The notes: generated by a model from the sequence alone, not told the origin. A stretch of DNA of 64,000 nt from an uncultured Rhodopila sp. (GCA_903851415.1 CAINOE010000189.1:1-64000), one strand, 5' to 3'; counted from the first letter of the stretch, positions 17,702 to 25,996 are shown. Translations and numbers: made by a program.

Positions 17702-18603
17702 GACGAAAGAAAGAGCGCACGGGCCTCGCCCGGCTCCATCCGATCCAGCGCGGCGGCGCCGTCTTCCGGCGTCGTGCCCGCCCCCAAACTGTTCGCGACC
17801 GCCGCGAGGCGGCCGATCTGTGCCCGGACGAGGTCCGGCAGTCCCATCCTGGTCGCCGCGGGCGTGAACCAGGCATAAAGCCGCAGGAACGCCAGGCGTC
17901 CGCTGAAGCTGGCGATCCCGTCCGCCCCGGGTTCGCCGGCAAGGCGCCGCTCCGCCGCCAGCGCGTCGCCGAGCCGGAGCCCCAGATGCGGCATCAGGCT
18001 GGCCAGCACATCGGCCTCATTGGCCAGCGAGCGCAGCATATCGGCTGAGGCGCCGAAGCGGCCGGGCGGCAGGAACCCGGCTGTACGGGCCTCGTTGCCA
18101 GCCACCTCGCCGGGATCCGTTCCCTCGATGACATACGCCAGCCAGTCCAGCCGATCGGCATCAACCCCGGCGATCCGGCTGATCCTGACGGTATCGGCGG
18201 CGGCGAGCGCCTCCAGCACGCCCCCGGGTGTTGAGCTGCCGTCGTGGCCGATATCGTGCCCCACCATCGCGACCACGCCCAACGCCGCCTCCGCCGGGGA
18301 AATCAGGCCAAGATCCCGCGCCACCGCGCCCAGCGTTCCCATTGCCAGGACGGCCTCGGCGAAATGATACTGGTTGTGATAGGGCAGGGCGCTGGTCGTT
18401 CCCGGATTGGCCTGAATGAATGCGGTCAGGGCCTCGCCGGCCTGGTGAAGCGGCCACGGTGACTGGGATGCGGGTGTCGCGCCTGTCGCCAGCGGGAACG
18501 CATCGGCGTAGGCCCGGCCAAGATCCGGCGCCAGCTCGCGCATGGCCAGAAACCTGGCCTCGAGCGCTGGGAGGCTGGTTGAAGGTTCAAATGTTCCCGG
18601 CAT
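17698..18603 (-). CDS. cyclic nucleotide phosphodiesterase-like HD protein
   Basis: This 301-aa protein carries two motifs of the class I (PDEase_I) cyclic nucleotide phosphodiesterases: YHNQYHFAEAVLAM (the YHN..H motif) and MVGHDIGHDGSST (the HD..H.G signature). These motifs supply the two-metal site. The last position of the signature is T where Asn or Gln is usual. The gene overlaps the cyclase start by ATGA, so a cyclic nucleotide maker and its likely breaker are translated together. The ATG at 18603 is taken as the start. An in-frame TTG at 18645 is also possible. Confidence 0.7.
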   Translation of the reverse strand: MPGTFEPSTSLPALEARFLAMRELAPDLGRAYADAFPLATGATPASQSPWPLHQAGEALTAFIQANPGTTSALPYHNQYHFAEAVLAMGTLGAVARDLGLISPAEAALGVVAMVGHDIGHDGSSTPGGVLEALAAADTVRISRIAGVDADRLDWLAYVIEGTDPGEVAGNEARTAGFLPPGRFGASADMLRSLANEADVLASLMPHLGLRLGDALAAERRLAGEPGADGIASFSGRLAFLRLYAWFTPAATRMGLPDLVRAQIGRLAAVANSLGAGTTPEDGAAALDRMEPGEARALFLSS

Positions 18604-18801
18604 TGCCGACGCGATGCAAATACGTAACGTCACATCGTAGCGCAACCCTGGCCCCGGCGTCAGGCGCGCAGCAATGACAATTTCGAGTCGCCACGGATGA
18701 CGATGCCATGAAGTTTGCCGTCGCGGATACTATGTCGCTTTCGCTGGTCGTGCGGAACGTGGCATGCGATCTTGTGTGCTGGGCGTTTTGGAGGGCGATT
18801 C

Positions 18802-19347
18802 ATGGCTGACCCGAAGCACTACGCCGTTGAAGAAACCCTGAGGGACGGCACCGCTGTCACGATTCGCGCGGCGCGGCCCGGCGATGAGGGCAAGATTCGC
18901 AGAGCATTCCGGAATCTGGAGGCGGAAACCGTCTACACCCGGTTCTTTGCGTTCAAGAACGAAGTCACCGATGCCGAACTCGCCCGGATTACCGGCGTTG
19001 ATTTCGACCGGGACGTCGCGCTGCTTGTGACCATCGGCGCCGGCGATGCGGAGGTCGTCATCGGCGGAGCCAGTTATTTCGCCACCGATGCCGCCGCCCC
19101 GGATCGCAGCGCGGAGGTCGCTTTCACCATCGAAGAGGACTATCAGGGCCTCGGTATCGCCAGCAGCCTGATGCGGCATCTGATCCGGATCGCCAGGGAC
19201 ACGGGGCTGACCCGGCTGGAGGCCGATGTCCTGGCGCGAAACCTGCCGATGCTGTCGGTGTTCCGGCGAAGCGGGCTGCCGATGACGCTACGGCACGACG
19301 ATGATGCGTTGCATGTGACGATGTCATTGCTGCCTGTGACGGAGTGA
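18802..19347 (+). CDS. GNAT-family N-acetyltransferase
   Basis: This 181-aa protein has the GNAT fold. It begins VTIRAARPGDEGKIRRAF, which is typical of the acetyltransferase domain found also in protein acetyltransferases of the Pat type. The acetyl-CoA-binding loop is EEDYQGLGIASSLMRHLI (Q-x-x-G-x-A/G pattern), followed by LARNLPMLSVFRRSG. The start at 18802 has GGAGG upstream. The acceptor is unknown and may be a protein lysine or a small amine. The gene diverges from the phosphodiesterase operon. Confidence 0.75.
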   Translation: MADPKHYAVEETLRDGTAVTIRAARPGDEGKIRRAFRNLEAETVYTRFFAFKNEVTDAELARITGVDFDRDVALLVTIGAGDAEVVIGGASYFATDAAAPDRSAEVAFTIEEDYQGLGIASSLMRHLIRIARDTGLTRLEADVLARNLPMLSVFRRSGLPMTLRHDDDALHVTMSLLPVTE

Positions 19348-19370
19348 ACGGCCGCAGTGTCGTTCACTAT

Positions 19371-19496
19371 CGTCATGGCCCGGCTAGGCAATACCGTCAC
19401 GGCCCGGCCTGTGTTTATCGTCATGGCCCGGCGCGTCCGGGCCACCTATGCAAGCACGTGCCGCGACAGGTGGCCCGGACAAACCGGGCCATGACG
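19371..19496. repeat. cluster of GTCATGGCCCGG palindromic repeats
   Basis: Three left arms (CGTCATGGCCCGG at 19371, CGTCACGGCCCGG near 19394, CGTCATGGCCCGG at 19419) are followed by one right arm that ends CCGGGCCATGACG at 19496. The last two form a long inverted repeat (19419-19496), with a loop around CACGTGCCGCG. It lies between the GNAT gene and the arginine decarboxylase gene. Confidence 0.8.
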
Positions 19497-19516
19497 AGAA
19501 GATAACGGAGACTGAC

Positions 19517-20068
19517 ATGTTCCCCAGCCCAACCCGCATGTTCCTGACGAAAGGTGTCGGGTCCCACCGCCACGCCCTGACCGCGTTCGAGTTCGCCCTG
19601 CGCGACGCGGATATCGAGCAGCAGAACCTGGTCTATGTCTCCTCCATCCTGCCGCCGCGCTGCGAGGTCATCAGCCGCGAGGCGGGGGCCGAGGCGCTCA
19701 AGCCCGGCGACATCACCTTCTGCGTCATGGCGCGGGCGGAGACCAACGAGTTCGGGCGGCATGTCTACGCCAGCCTCGGCCTTGCCAAGCCGGCCGATCC
19801 GGACATGTACGGGTATATCTCGGAGCAGCATGGATACGGCATGGCTGCCGGGGCCGCCGGCGAGCAGGCCGAGGACCTGGCCGCGACCATGCTGGCCTCG
19901 ACCCTCGGGCTGGATTTCGATCCCGACGCCGCGTGGAACGAGCGCAAGCAGATCTACGAGCACAGCCACCTGATCATCGACAGCACATCGATCACGGCGA
20001 CGGCGGAATGCGGCCCGGACGGTCACTGGACCTGCGTGGTCGCCGCCGCGGTCTTCCTGTTTTCCTGA
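19517..20068 (+). CDS. pyruvoyl-dependent arginine decarboxylase
   Basis: This 183-aa enzyme is of the PdaD/PvlArgDC family, which turns arginine into agmatine and CO2. The family motifs are clear: FLTKGVGSHRHALTAFEFAL, then NLVYVSSILPP with the Ser42-Ser43 pair where self-cleavage makes the pyruvoyl group. DMYGYISEQHGYGM and the AE.LA..ML pattern follow. The start at 19517 has GGAG upstream. Agmatine may feed polyamine synthesis or acid tolerance. No partner antiporter is seen. The family is best known from archaea and chlamydiae. Confidence 0.85.
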   Translation: MFPSPTRMFLTKGVGSHRHALTAFEFALRDADIEQQNLVYVSSILPPRCEVISREAGAEALKPGDITFCVMARAETNEFGRHVYASLGLAKPADPDMYGYISEQHGYGMAAGAAGEQAEDLAATMLASTLGLDFDPDAAWNERKQIYEHSHLIIDSTSITATAECGPDGHWTCVVAAAVFLFS

Positions 20069-20111
20069 CGCCGGACGTCCCGGCCGCGTTCATTCCGTTC
20101 CCGGAGCATTC

Positions 20112-20696
20112 ATGCAACTGCCCTTTCGCATCACCGTTTGCGGCCTGGACGAACTCGCCGTCCACCGCAACGCCCGCGTCAGCCACGTGCTGTCCATCCT
20201 CGACCCGGAATGGCCGGTGCCCGAGGTGTTCGGCCGTTTCGGAGAGCACCGGAAGCTGGAACTGCGCTTCCACGACGTGATCGACGAGGCCCCCGGATCG
20301 GTTGCCCCGGGTCCCGCCGACGTTCAGCAACTGCTGCAATTCGGTGGCGATCTCGACCGCGAACCCGTCACCGGCGCGCATCTTCTGGTCCATTGCCATG
20401 CCGGGGTTTCCCGCTCGTCCGCATCCATGGCTCTGCTGATCGCGCAGGCGATGCCGGACCGCTCGGGCGATGCGATCTTCGCGGAGGTTCTGCGCGTCCG
20501 GCCGCAGATCTGGCCGAACCTGCGGATCGTCGAAATGGGTGATCGCGCGCTTGGCCGCAACGGCGACCTGATCGCCGCGGCCCACCGCGTCTACCGCCTG
20601 CAGATCGGCAAGCGCCCGGACTTTATCGATGATTACGGTTCAGGACCCCGCGGGAGGGAAGTGGCGGCGGGGCTTGCCGTGCTCGATGCAGCCTGA
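20112..20696 (+). CDS. dual-specificity/tyrosine phosphatase-like protein
   Basis: This 194-aa protein carries the Cys-x5-Arg phosphatase loop in LLVHCHAGVSRSSASMALLI, as in dual-specificity and tyrosine phosphatases. An upstream Asp in ELRFHDVIDEAPG could be the general acid. The rest is helical. It starts 43 bp after the arginine decarboxylase gene on the same strand and may be in the same transcript. The substrate (phosphoprotein, nucleotide or lipid) cannot be told. Confidence 0.8.
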   Translation: MQLPFRITVCGLDELAVHRNARVSHVLSILDPEWPVPEVFGRFGEHRKLELRFHDVIDEAPGSVAPGPADVQQLLQFGGDLDREPVTGAHLLVHCHAGVSRSSASMALLIAQAMPDRSGDAIFAEVLRVRPQIWPNLRIVEMGDRALGRNGDLIAAAHRVYRLQIGKRPDFIDDYGSGPRGREVAAGLAVLDAA

Positions 20697-20774
20697 CCGT
20701 TTCATTGCCGCCATTTTATTCGGTGGCATAACGATCGGCTTGCGGACTGCATGAATCGAAAGCAGCTCGGGGCG

Positions 20775-21005
20775 TTACGGTCTCGCGCTGCGATCCACCC
20801 ACTTGATCGAAACGCCGAAAGCGGCTGCCTCGGTTTCGATCCATCGGCGGGCTTCATCCAGCGAAAGGCATCGCCGCGTGGCCGGGGCCCGGCCGGGAAA
20901 ATCCGGGATCGCCCCGGGCGCGGCACCTTCACCCACAAAGGCGCCGACAAACTCGCCGGTGCCGCATCGTTCGATCCAGGCGAGGAGACTTTCTCCGGGC
21001 GACAT
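20775..21005 (-). CDS. hypothetical protein, 76 aa
   Basis: The ATG at 21005 (MSPGESLLAWIERCGTGEF) has an AGGAGG about 12 bases upstream, slightly far but usable. The protein is small, acidic in the first half, and contains SLDEARRWIETEAAAFGVS, a likely helix. No family is recognised. It converges with the phosphatase gene. Confidence 0.45.
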   Translation of the reverse strand: MSPGESLLAWIERCGTGEFVGAFVGEGAAPGAIPDFPGRAPATRRCLSLDEARRWIETEAAAFGVSIKWVDRSARP

Positions 21006-21182
21006 GGACAAGGAAGCCTCCTTTGCACGTCCCGGAGTACTACCAACATGTGACACCCTTGTCTAGCCCACTCGCCATCCGGTTTTTGATAGAAAGCAAA
21101 TTGTGGAGACAACTCCCGGTGGTGGATTAACGTCGTATAATCATTTCCGGTGATTTACTTCTGGATTCATCTCGTCGGAAAG

Positions 21183-21217
21183 CTGCGGGTTAAGCCGCCG
21201 AACCGCCCGGCCCGCAG
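21183..21217 (-). terminator. possible terminator hairpin after pchA
   Basis: Arms CTGCGGG (21183-21189) and CCCGCAG (21211-21217) can pair just beyond the stop of the aldehyde dehydrogenase gene. The GC-rich centre can fold further. In the minus direction it is followed by CTTTCC, only a short T-run, so it is a weak terminator candidate. Confidence 0.35.
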
Positions 21218-21219
21218 GC

Positions 21220-22662
21220 TCAGAAAGGAAACTGGCGCTTGCCGAGCTGGACGGTAATCCACTTTGTCTCGGTCATTTCCTCCATCGACCAGTGGCCCCC
21301 TTCTCGGCCCATGCCGCTGTTGCGCGTGCCGCCGAACGGGACGTGCGGTTCGTCATAAACCGAACTGTCATTGACATGGACCATCCCGGCTTCCAGCCGC
21401 AGCGACAGATCGAAGGCCTTCTGTAGATCGTTCGTAATGACCGCGGAAGAAAGCCCATATTCGGTGTCGTTGGCGATATGCAGCGCCGCCTCGGCATCGG
21501 CAGCCGCTATCACGGAGACCAGCGGGCCGAAGCTCTCCTCCCGGTAAACCTGCATTCCGGCGGTGACGCCAGCCAGCACCGAGGGCTGGAAGAACGCGCC
21601 CTCGGACGTGCCCCCGCACAGCAGGCGGGCGCCTTTTTCGACCGCGTCGCGCACGTGCCGGTGCAGCACCTCGCACTGGCCGCGCTGGATCAGCGGCCCG
21701 ATGACCGCGTGGGGATCGTGCGGATCGCCGATCGGCAGTGTTTTGACCTTGGCGGCGAAGGCGGTGCAGAACGCGTCGAAGATCGGGGCTTCGACGATGA
21801 CCCGGGAATTGGCCATGCAAACCTGGCCCTGGTGCAGGAAGATGCCGAAGCAGGCCGCATCCACGGCATAGGCCACGTCGGCGTCGCGCAGGACGATCAG
21901 CGGGCTTTTGCCGCCAAGCTCCAAAGTGACCTTCTTGAACAGCGGCGCGGCGAGCGAGGCAATCCGCTGGCCGACCTCCGTCGAGCCGGTGAACGTCACA
22001 AGCCGCACCCTCGGATCAGTCGCCAGCGCTTCGCCGATCATGGCACCCGGACCGGGAATGACGTTGAGCACACCCTTGGGCAGACCGGCCTGCTGGAAGA
22101 TCTCGGCGATCAGCAGCCCGGCAACCGGCGTCGTGCCGGCCGGCTTCAGCACGAAGGTATTGCCCGCCGCGAGCGCCAGCGCGACTTTTTTCGTTGCCAG
22201 CAGGAAGGGGAAATTGAACGGAGCGATCCCCGCCACAACCCCGAGCGGCCGGCGCACCGTCATGGAAACGAGTCCGGGACTGTCCGATGGCATCGTGGCG
22301 CCAAAGATCCGGCGGCACTCGCCCGCGGCGCTGCGCAGCATGTTGACGACGAAGGACGCCTCGAACATCGATTTGCCGAAGGTGGCGCCGCCTTCGCGGC
22401 GCAGCACCTCGGCGACGTCCGGAATGCGTCCGGCCAGCACCTCGGCCGCGCGCAAAAGGATTTCCTCGCGCTCGCGGGCAAGCGTGCCGCCCCAGGCCTC
22501 GCGCGCCCGATACGCCGCCGCCAGCGCGGCCTCGAGATCCTCCGGTCCCGCCTGGTGCACCCGGGCGAAGATCTCGTCCGTAGCGGGATCCAGATCGTCC
22601 GCGATCACCCCCGATCGCGCGGCAACCCAATCGCCGTCGATGAAAAGCCGATATTCCTTCAT
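21220..22662 (-). CDS. pchA: aldehyde dehydrogenase, probably 4-hydroxybenzaldehyde dehydrogenase
   Basis: This 480-aa NAD(P)-dependent aldehyde dehydrogenase carries the general base Glu in TLELGGKSPLIVL and the catalytic Cys in HQGQVCMANSRVIVEAP. The end of the protein is SGMGREGGHWSMEEMTE, as in benzaldehyde/vanillin dehydrogenases. GAGG lies before the ATG at 22662. It starts 10 bp after the flavoprotein gene. In the pch clusters of pseudomonads an aldehyde dehydrogenase of this kind oxidises the 4-hydroxybenzaldehyde made by PchCF, and the context points to the same role here. Confidence 0.85.
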   Translation of the reverse strand: MKEYRLFIDGDWVAARSGVIADDLDPATDEIFARVHQAGPEDLEAALAAAYRAREAWGGTLAREREEILLRAAEVLAGRIPDVAEVLRREGGATFGKSMFEASFVVNMLRSAAGECRRIFGATMPSDSPGLVSMTVRRPLGVVAGIAPFNFPFLLATKKVALALAAGNTFVLKPAGTTPVAGLLIAEIFQQAGLPKGVLNVIPGPGAMIGEALATDPRVRLVTFTGSTEVGQRIASLAAPLFKKVTLELGGKSPLIVLRDADVAYAVDAACFGIFLHQGQVCMANSRVIVEAPIFDAFCTAFAAKVKTLPIGDPHDPHAVIGPLIQRGQCEVLHRHVRDAVEKGARLLCGGTSEGAFFQPSVLAGVTAGMQVYREESFGPLVSVIAAADAEAALHIANDTEYGLSSAVITNDLQKAFDLSLRLEAGMVHVNDSSVYDEPHVPFGGTRNSGMGREGGHWSMEEMTETKWITVQLGKRQFPF

Positions 22663-22672
22663 CGCGCCGTCC

Positions 22673-24220
22673 TCATACCCAGATGCCGGACTTGCCCGGT
22701 GCGATGATGCCGTTGGGGTCAAGCGCACGCTTGATCTTCTGGTTCACGTCGCGCTTGACGTCGCCATAGAGGTTCGCGACCTCCTCCTGGAAGGCGGTGT
22801 TGGCCCGGTATACGCCGTAGCCCTCGGCGGCGAATTCGCGCAGCAGTTCCGTGAAGCACTCGTTGGCGGCTTTGGTCTGCGCGGCGTCCGTGCGGTCGAA
22901 CAGCACGTCGATGATGTGGTGCATGTCGCGCCAGCCGACAATGAATTCGGCGACGTAGTCAATGCCGTGGCGGTCAAGTATCGTCTTGGCCATCGCAAGC
23001 TGCTTCTTGGCCTCAACGCCGCGCGCCTGGCTGACCGGAGCGAACCAGCAGGATCCGCCGCCGCCGCGCCAGTTATACAGCCCGAACTCCTTGACGTTCA
23101 TCTTGCCCTGCATGAGATCGGAACGATACTTGAACACCGGATCACGGTCGAGCTGCTCCGCGGTCAGGATTTCGCCCCGGCCGGATGCCTTTACCGCCCC
23201 CTGGATGATCTTCCAGTTCACCTCGATCTGCTCGGGCGATCCGTAAAGCCCGGCATAGAGGTTCCAGATGCCGACGTTCCGGTCGCGCGCCATGCGTGCC
23301 ACCGCCGCATCGGAGATCGAACCGGGGCCGGTGAAATAATCCGCGCGCTTGGCGACCGTGCCGCACTCCCACAAAGCGTGCGAGATGACCACGGCGTTGG
23401 GGATGATATTGGCCATGCGCAGCGGCCGCAGCGTTTCCACCGCGGCGACGATGTCGGCTTCGTCGTCATAGCGGATGACGAACGATTTGAAGGCCGGCGG
23501 CGCGGGCATGAGCCAGAGGCCCAGCTTGGTGACGATGCCGAAATTCGACTGCGTGAAGATGCCGTCGAGATAAGGGCCGAAACCCCACTTGAAGACCTGC
23601 CAGGTGTTGCTGTTGGGCAGCGATCCCATGCCGGTGCGTAAAACTTCGCCGGTCGGCATCACCACCTCCATCCCGCAGGAAAACAGGAAGTGTTCGCCGT
23701 AGGGCGTATAGCCGACGCCGCGATCGACCGTGTTGCCGAGCGGCCCCGCAATCGCCGATGGGGCCGGACAGGACAGCCAAAGCGGCAGTTTGCGCTGCGC
23801 GATGTAATCATACAGTTGCTGGTAAGTAACGCCTGGCTCCACCAGGGCGGTGCACAAATCGGCATCGACCTCCAGAATGCGGTTCATCCGGCGCAGGTCC
23901 ATGACCACCTGGCCCCGGTTGCCGGGCGCGGCCGAACCGTATCCGAGGTTTTTCCCGGTCGATATCGGCCAGACCGGCACGCGATACGTGTTGCAGATCG
24001 CCACGCAGCGCTGCACCTGCTCGACCGAGGTGGGCGAAATCGCGGCGGATGGCGCATGCTCGGCATCCGGCACCGGCAGCATGATCTTCCCGTACGCGGC
24101 AAGCCGATCGGCTTCGGTGTAGACGTTTTCGTCGCCGAGGGCGGCGCGGAACTCGCTGATCGCGGCGTCGAAGTCCCGCTCCGAAACGCCGGTCGGCAAG
24201 GCAATGTATTTTTCGGCCAT
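22673..24220 (-). CDS. pchF: p-cresol methylhydroxylase-like flavoprotein subunit
   Basis: This 515-aa protein is a FAD-linked oxidase of the vanillyl-alcohol oxidase/PchF family. The FAD-binding motif is visible as WPISTGKNLGYGSAAP, with PGVTYQQLYDYI and CPAPSAIAGPLGNTVDRG after it. The C-terminal part ends KRALDPNGIIAPGKSGI, as in PchF. The family oxidises para-alkylphenols to alcohols and aldehydes by hydride abstraction and water addition, passing electrons to cytochrome PchC. The ATG at 24220 has GGAGGGAG upstream. Related enzymes act on eugenol or 4-ethylphenol, so the exact substrate is inferred from the cluster. Confidence 0.85.
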   Translation of the reverse strand: MAEKYIALPTGVSERDFDAAISEFRAALGDENVYTEADRLAAYGKIMLPVPDAEHAPSAAISPTSVEQVQRCVAICNTYRVPVWPISTGKNLGYGSAAPGNRGQVVMDLRRMNRILEVDADLCTALVEPGVTYQQLYDYIAQRKLPLWLSCPAPSAIAGPLGNTVDRGVGYTPYGEHFLFSCGMEVVMPTGEVLRTGMGSLPNSNTWQVFKWGFGPYLDGIFTQSNFGIVTKLGLWLMPAPPAFKSFVIRYDDEADIVAAVETLRPLRMANIIPNAVVISHALWECGTVAKRADYFTGPGSISDAAVARMARDRNVGIWNLYAGLYGSPEQIEVNWKIIQGAVKASGRGEILTAEQLDRDPVFKYRSDLMQGKMNVKEFGLYNWRGGGGSCWFAPVSQARGVEAKKQLAMAKTILDRHGIDYVAEFIVGWRDMHHIIDVLFDRTDAAQTKAANECFTELLREFAAEGYGVYRANTAFQEEVANLYGDVKRDVNQKIKRALDPNGIIAPGKSGIWV

Positions 24221-24246
24221 AGCTCCCTCCCCGGGGCTTGATTTGT

Positions 24247-24957
24247 TCAACTGGCAAAGACAAAGGATCTGAGAGCGAGCGTTTCCCACCGGCCGCGAGC
24301 GCCGCGACCGTCGAATGTGCCCGGGACATCGGGCGCCAGCTTGGGCCAACTGCCGGCAGCGATCATCGCCAGGACCGTGCCCAGCGTGTCTTCCCATCCG
24401 CGCCCGGCCCGGTCCGCGCGTGCCGGAATCTCCGGCAACGGAGCGGCGATGCGGGGCATCCCCAGCGGTACTGAGGCCACCGAAAAATGCGTGCCGGCCG
24501 CGGCCAGTTCGGCTGCCAGCATTCCGGCCAGGCCGGCGTTGGAGGACAGCGCGGTGATACGATGCCGGGACTGCCCGTAGGCACTGGTGCTCTCGCAGTG
24601 CTGCGCCGACGACAGGCACCTGATTGCCCCGTCCCTGGTCAACTGGTCGAACAGGACCGCATCGGCATCGTTCAGCAAGCCGACGATCCGGCGGCCCGGC
24701 CGTGCGGCCAGCCAGGCCACGCTTTCGGCCAGATCCGAACCGTCGCCGGGGCGGCGATCGATGATGGAAAGGCGTGACGCCGCCAGAATGCCGGCGGCGG
24801 CGGCCATGAAGGCGGGCGGCGCGCCGGGGTCCACCAGCAGCATGACCGGATCGGGCTCGGCGGGCGAAAGACGCGCCGCCGCGGGTCGCGTATGGAGCCC
24901 GGCGGCCGCGATACCGGCCAGAGCACCGGCCAGGAAGGAACGTCTGCCGGAGCTCAT
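24247..24957 (-). CDS. PchX-like protein with Tat signal
   Basis: This 236-aa protein has a twin-arginine-like signal (SSGRRSFLAGALAGIAAAG), suggesting folded export. The rest has no known domain, but it contains DPVMLLVDPGAPPAFMAAAA and RRIVGLLNDADAVLFDQLT, which give a mixed alpha/beta look. In Pseudomonas pch clusters an unknown gene (pchX) lies between the cytochrome and the flavoprotein genes. Position here is the same, so it may help assemble or mature the enzyme. Its start overlaps the cytochrome stop by ATGA. Confidence 0.55.
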   Translation of the reverse strand: MSSGRRSFLAGALAGIAAAGLHTRPAAARLSPAEPDPVMLLVDPGAPPAFMAAAAGILAASRLSIIDRRPGDGSDLAESVAWLAARPGRRIVGLLNDADAVLFDQLTRDGAIRCLSSAQHCESTSAYGQSRHRITALSSNAGLAGMLAAELAAAGTHFSVASVPLGMPRIAAPLPEIPARADRAGRGWEDTLGTVLAMIAAGSWPKLAPDVPGTFDGRGARGRWETLALRSFVFAS

Positions 24958-25289
24958 TGCTTTACCTCGATCGTGTCCATGTGCGGCACCGCGGCGAGTT
25001 GTTCGGCGAGCGCCAGCAGCGCCGCATCGTCGATTTCAGTGATGCGGAAAGCCGGCATTGCCTTGCTGCCGCGCCGGACGGTCGTTACGTAATGATCGGC
25101 TTTGAAGTCGCGGCCGACGATGGTCGGCGCCACCCCGGTGTCGTGGCAGTTCGCGCAGATCTTGCTGTAGAGATGATCAGGGTTTTTCCACTGGCCGGCG
25201 GACTGCCCGTGGGCTGTCCAGGGAACGGCGATAAGCATGACGGCAGCCGTGACCGCGGCAGGCGCGGCGGTTTTTACCTGCTTTCTCAA
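24954..25289 (-). CDS. pchC: cytochrome c, PchC-like subunit
   Basis: This is a 111-aa class I cytochrome c with a signal peptide (cut near AHGQS). The haem-binding motif is ICANCHDTG, and a likely methionine ligand is in SKAMPAFRI. It is the first gene of the minus-strand group cytochrome, pchX-like, flavoprotein, aldehyde dehydrogenase, and matches the order of PchC and PchF in known p-cresol clusters. It would take electrons from the flavin and pass them to the respiratory chain. Confidence 0.85.
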   Translation of the reverse strand: MRKQVKTAAPAAVTAAVMLIAVPWTAHGQSAGQWKNPDHLYSKICANCHDTGVAPTIVGRDFKADHYVTTVRRGSKAMPAFRITEIDDAALLALAEQLAAVPHMDTIEVKQ

Positions 25290-25577
25290 GTTGGTTTCTC
25301 CCTTATCCGGTGGATGTTGCGGATCTGGCGTGATTCAACGATCCTCATTCGCGCGATCGTTCGGGACGGCCGGCGATAGGAGTGATGATCGTTTCTGTAC
25401 GTCGGATGCCCCTAAGCAGGGTCTGTTTCGTGCACGGTCCTCCTGCCGGGTTGGAATATCATTCCCCCGGCTTTTGTTTGGTGGTCGGCGGCAGCAGCGA
25501 TTTAACGCAAAGATGTACTGCTTTACCGATTTTTATGGCAACAAGATCGACGTTGACCAACCGGTAGACGTCGCGCA

Positions 25578-25591
25578 TTGATCTGGATCAA
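25578..25591. promoter_or_regulatory. FNR/FixK-type operator upstream of pch genes
   Basis: TTGATCTGGATCAA is an exact TTGAT-N4-ATCAA site. It lies about 290 bp upstream of pchC on the minus strand, and no plus-strand gene lies within 600 bp on the other side. If used, it would tie p-cresol-type oxidation to low oxygen. The distance is long for a normal activator site, so an intervening leader or a different target must be considered. Confidence 0.4.
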
Positions 25592-25745
25592 GCACGGGAG
25601 TGAGTCGCGATTAAAACGTGGAAGTCATGACTGTCCACCGGATCAGCGCCGGCCTGGTCATCGAAGGCCCGCCGCCCGGCATACGCGCAAAAATAAGCCG
25701 GGAGCCGGCGGCCCGTCCCATCGTGTCATGGCCGGGACAAGCCCC

Positions 25746-25928
25746 TTAGCTATCAGGATAGGGCGCAGCCGGAGAAAAGTTTGCCCGAGGCGTCGCTCTT
25801 TCATCGTCATGGCCCGGCTTGTCCGGGCCACCTATCCCGGCACCCTGCCGCGACAGGTGGCCCGGACAAGCCGGGCCATGACGATGGGGGAAAAGCCGTG
25901 CTCCGCAAGGCCCCTTATCCTGATAGCC
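25746..25928. repeat. nested palindromic element, possible MITE
   Basis: An outer inverted repeat (CTATCAGGATAGGG near 25750 and CCTTATCCTGATAG near 25914-25927) surrounds an inner perfect inverted repeat with 32-bp arms (25802-25833 and 25856-25887, core GTCATGGCCCGGCTTGTC). The loop between the inner arms is 22 bp. The two-level symmetry and the 180-bp length fit a small non-coding mobile or REP-like element. Confidence 0.75.
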
Positions 25929-25939
25929 ATGGGGACGCG

Positions 25940-25996
25940 CCCGGCCGTGACACGGGGGCGAGATCCGCGCCGCCAGCCGTTATTTTAGCGCCTATG
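25940..25996 (+). repeat. 57-bp dispersed repeat, copy 1
   Basis: The stretch reads GTGACACGGGGGCGAGATCC and ends TTATTTTAGCGCCTATG. It returns in inverted orientation near 48044-48101 with only a few differences. A short end piece (AGCGCCTATGC) recurs near 48220. It does not code for protein. Confidence 0.7.

Noticed and set aside
14470-18603. Anti-phage cyclic nucleotide system (CBASS or Pycsar) built from cyclase and patatin
   Set aside because: The cyclase is a sensory membrane receptor with HAMP, the patatin has no nucleotide-binding part, and a phosphodiesterase is coupled to the cyclase. This looks like ordinary signalling, not a defence operon.
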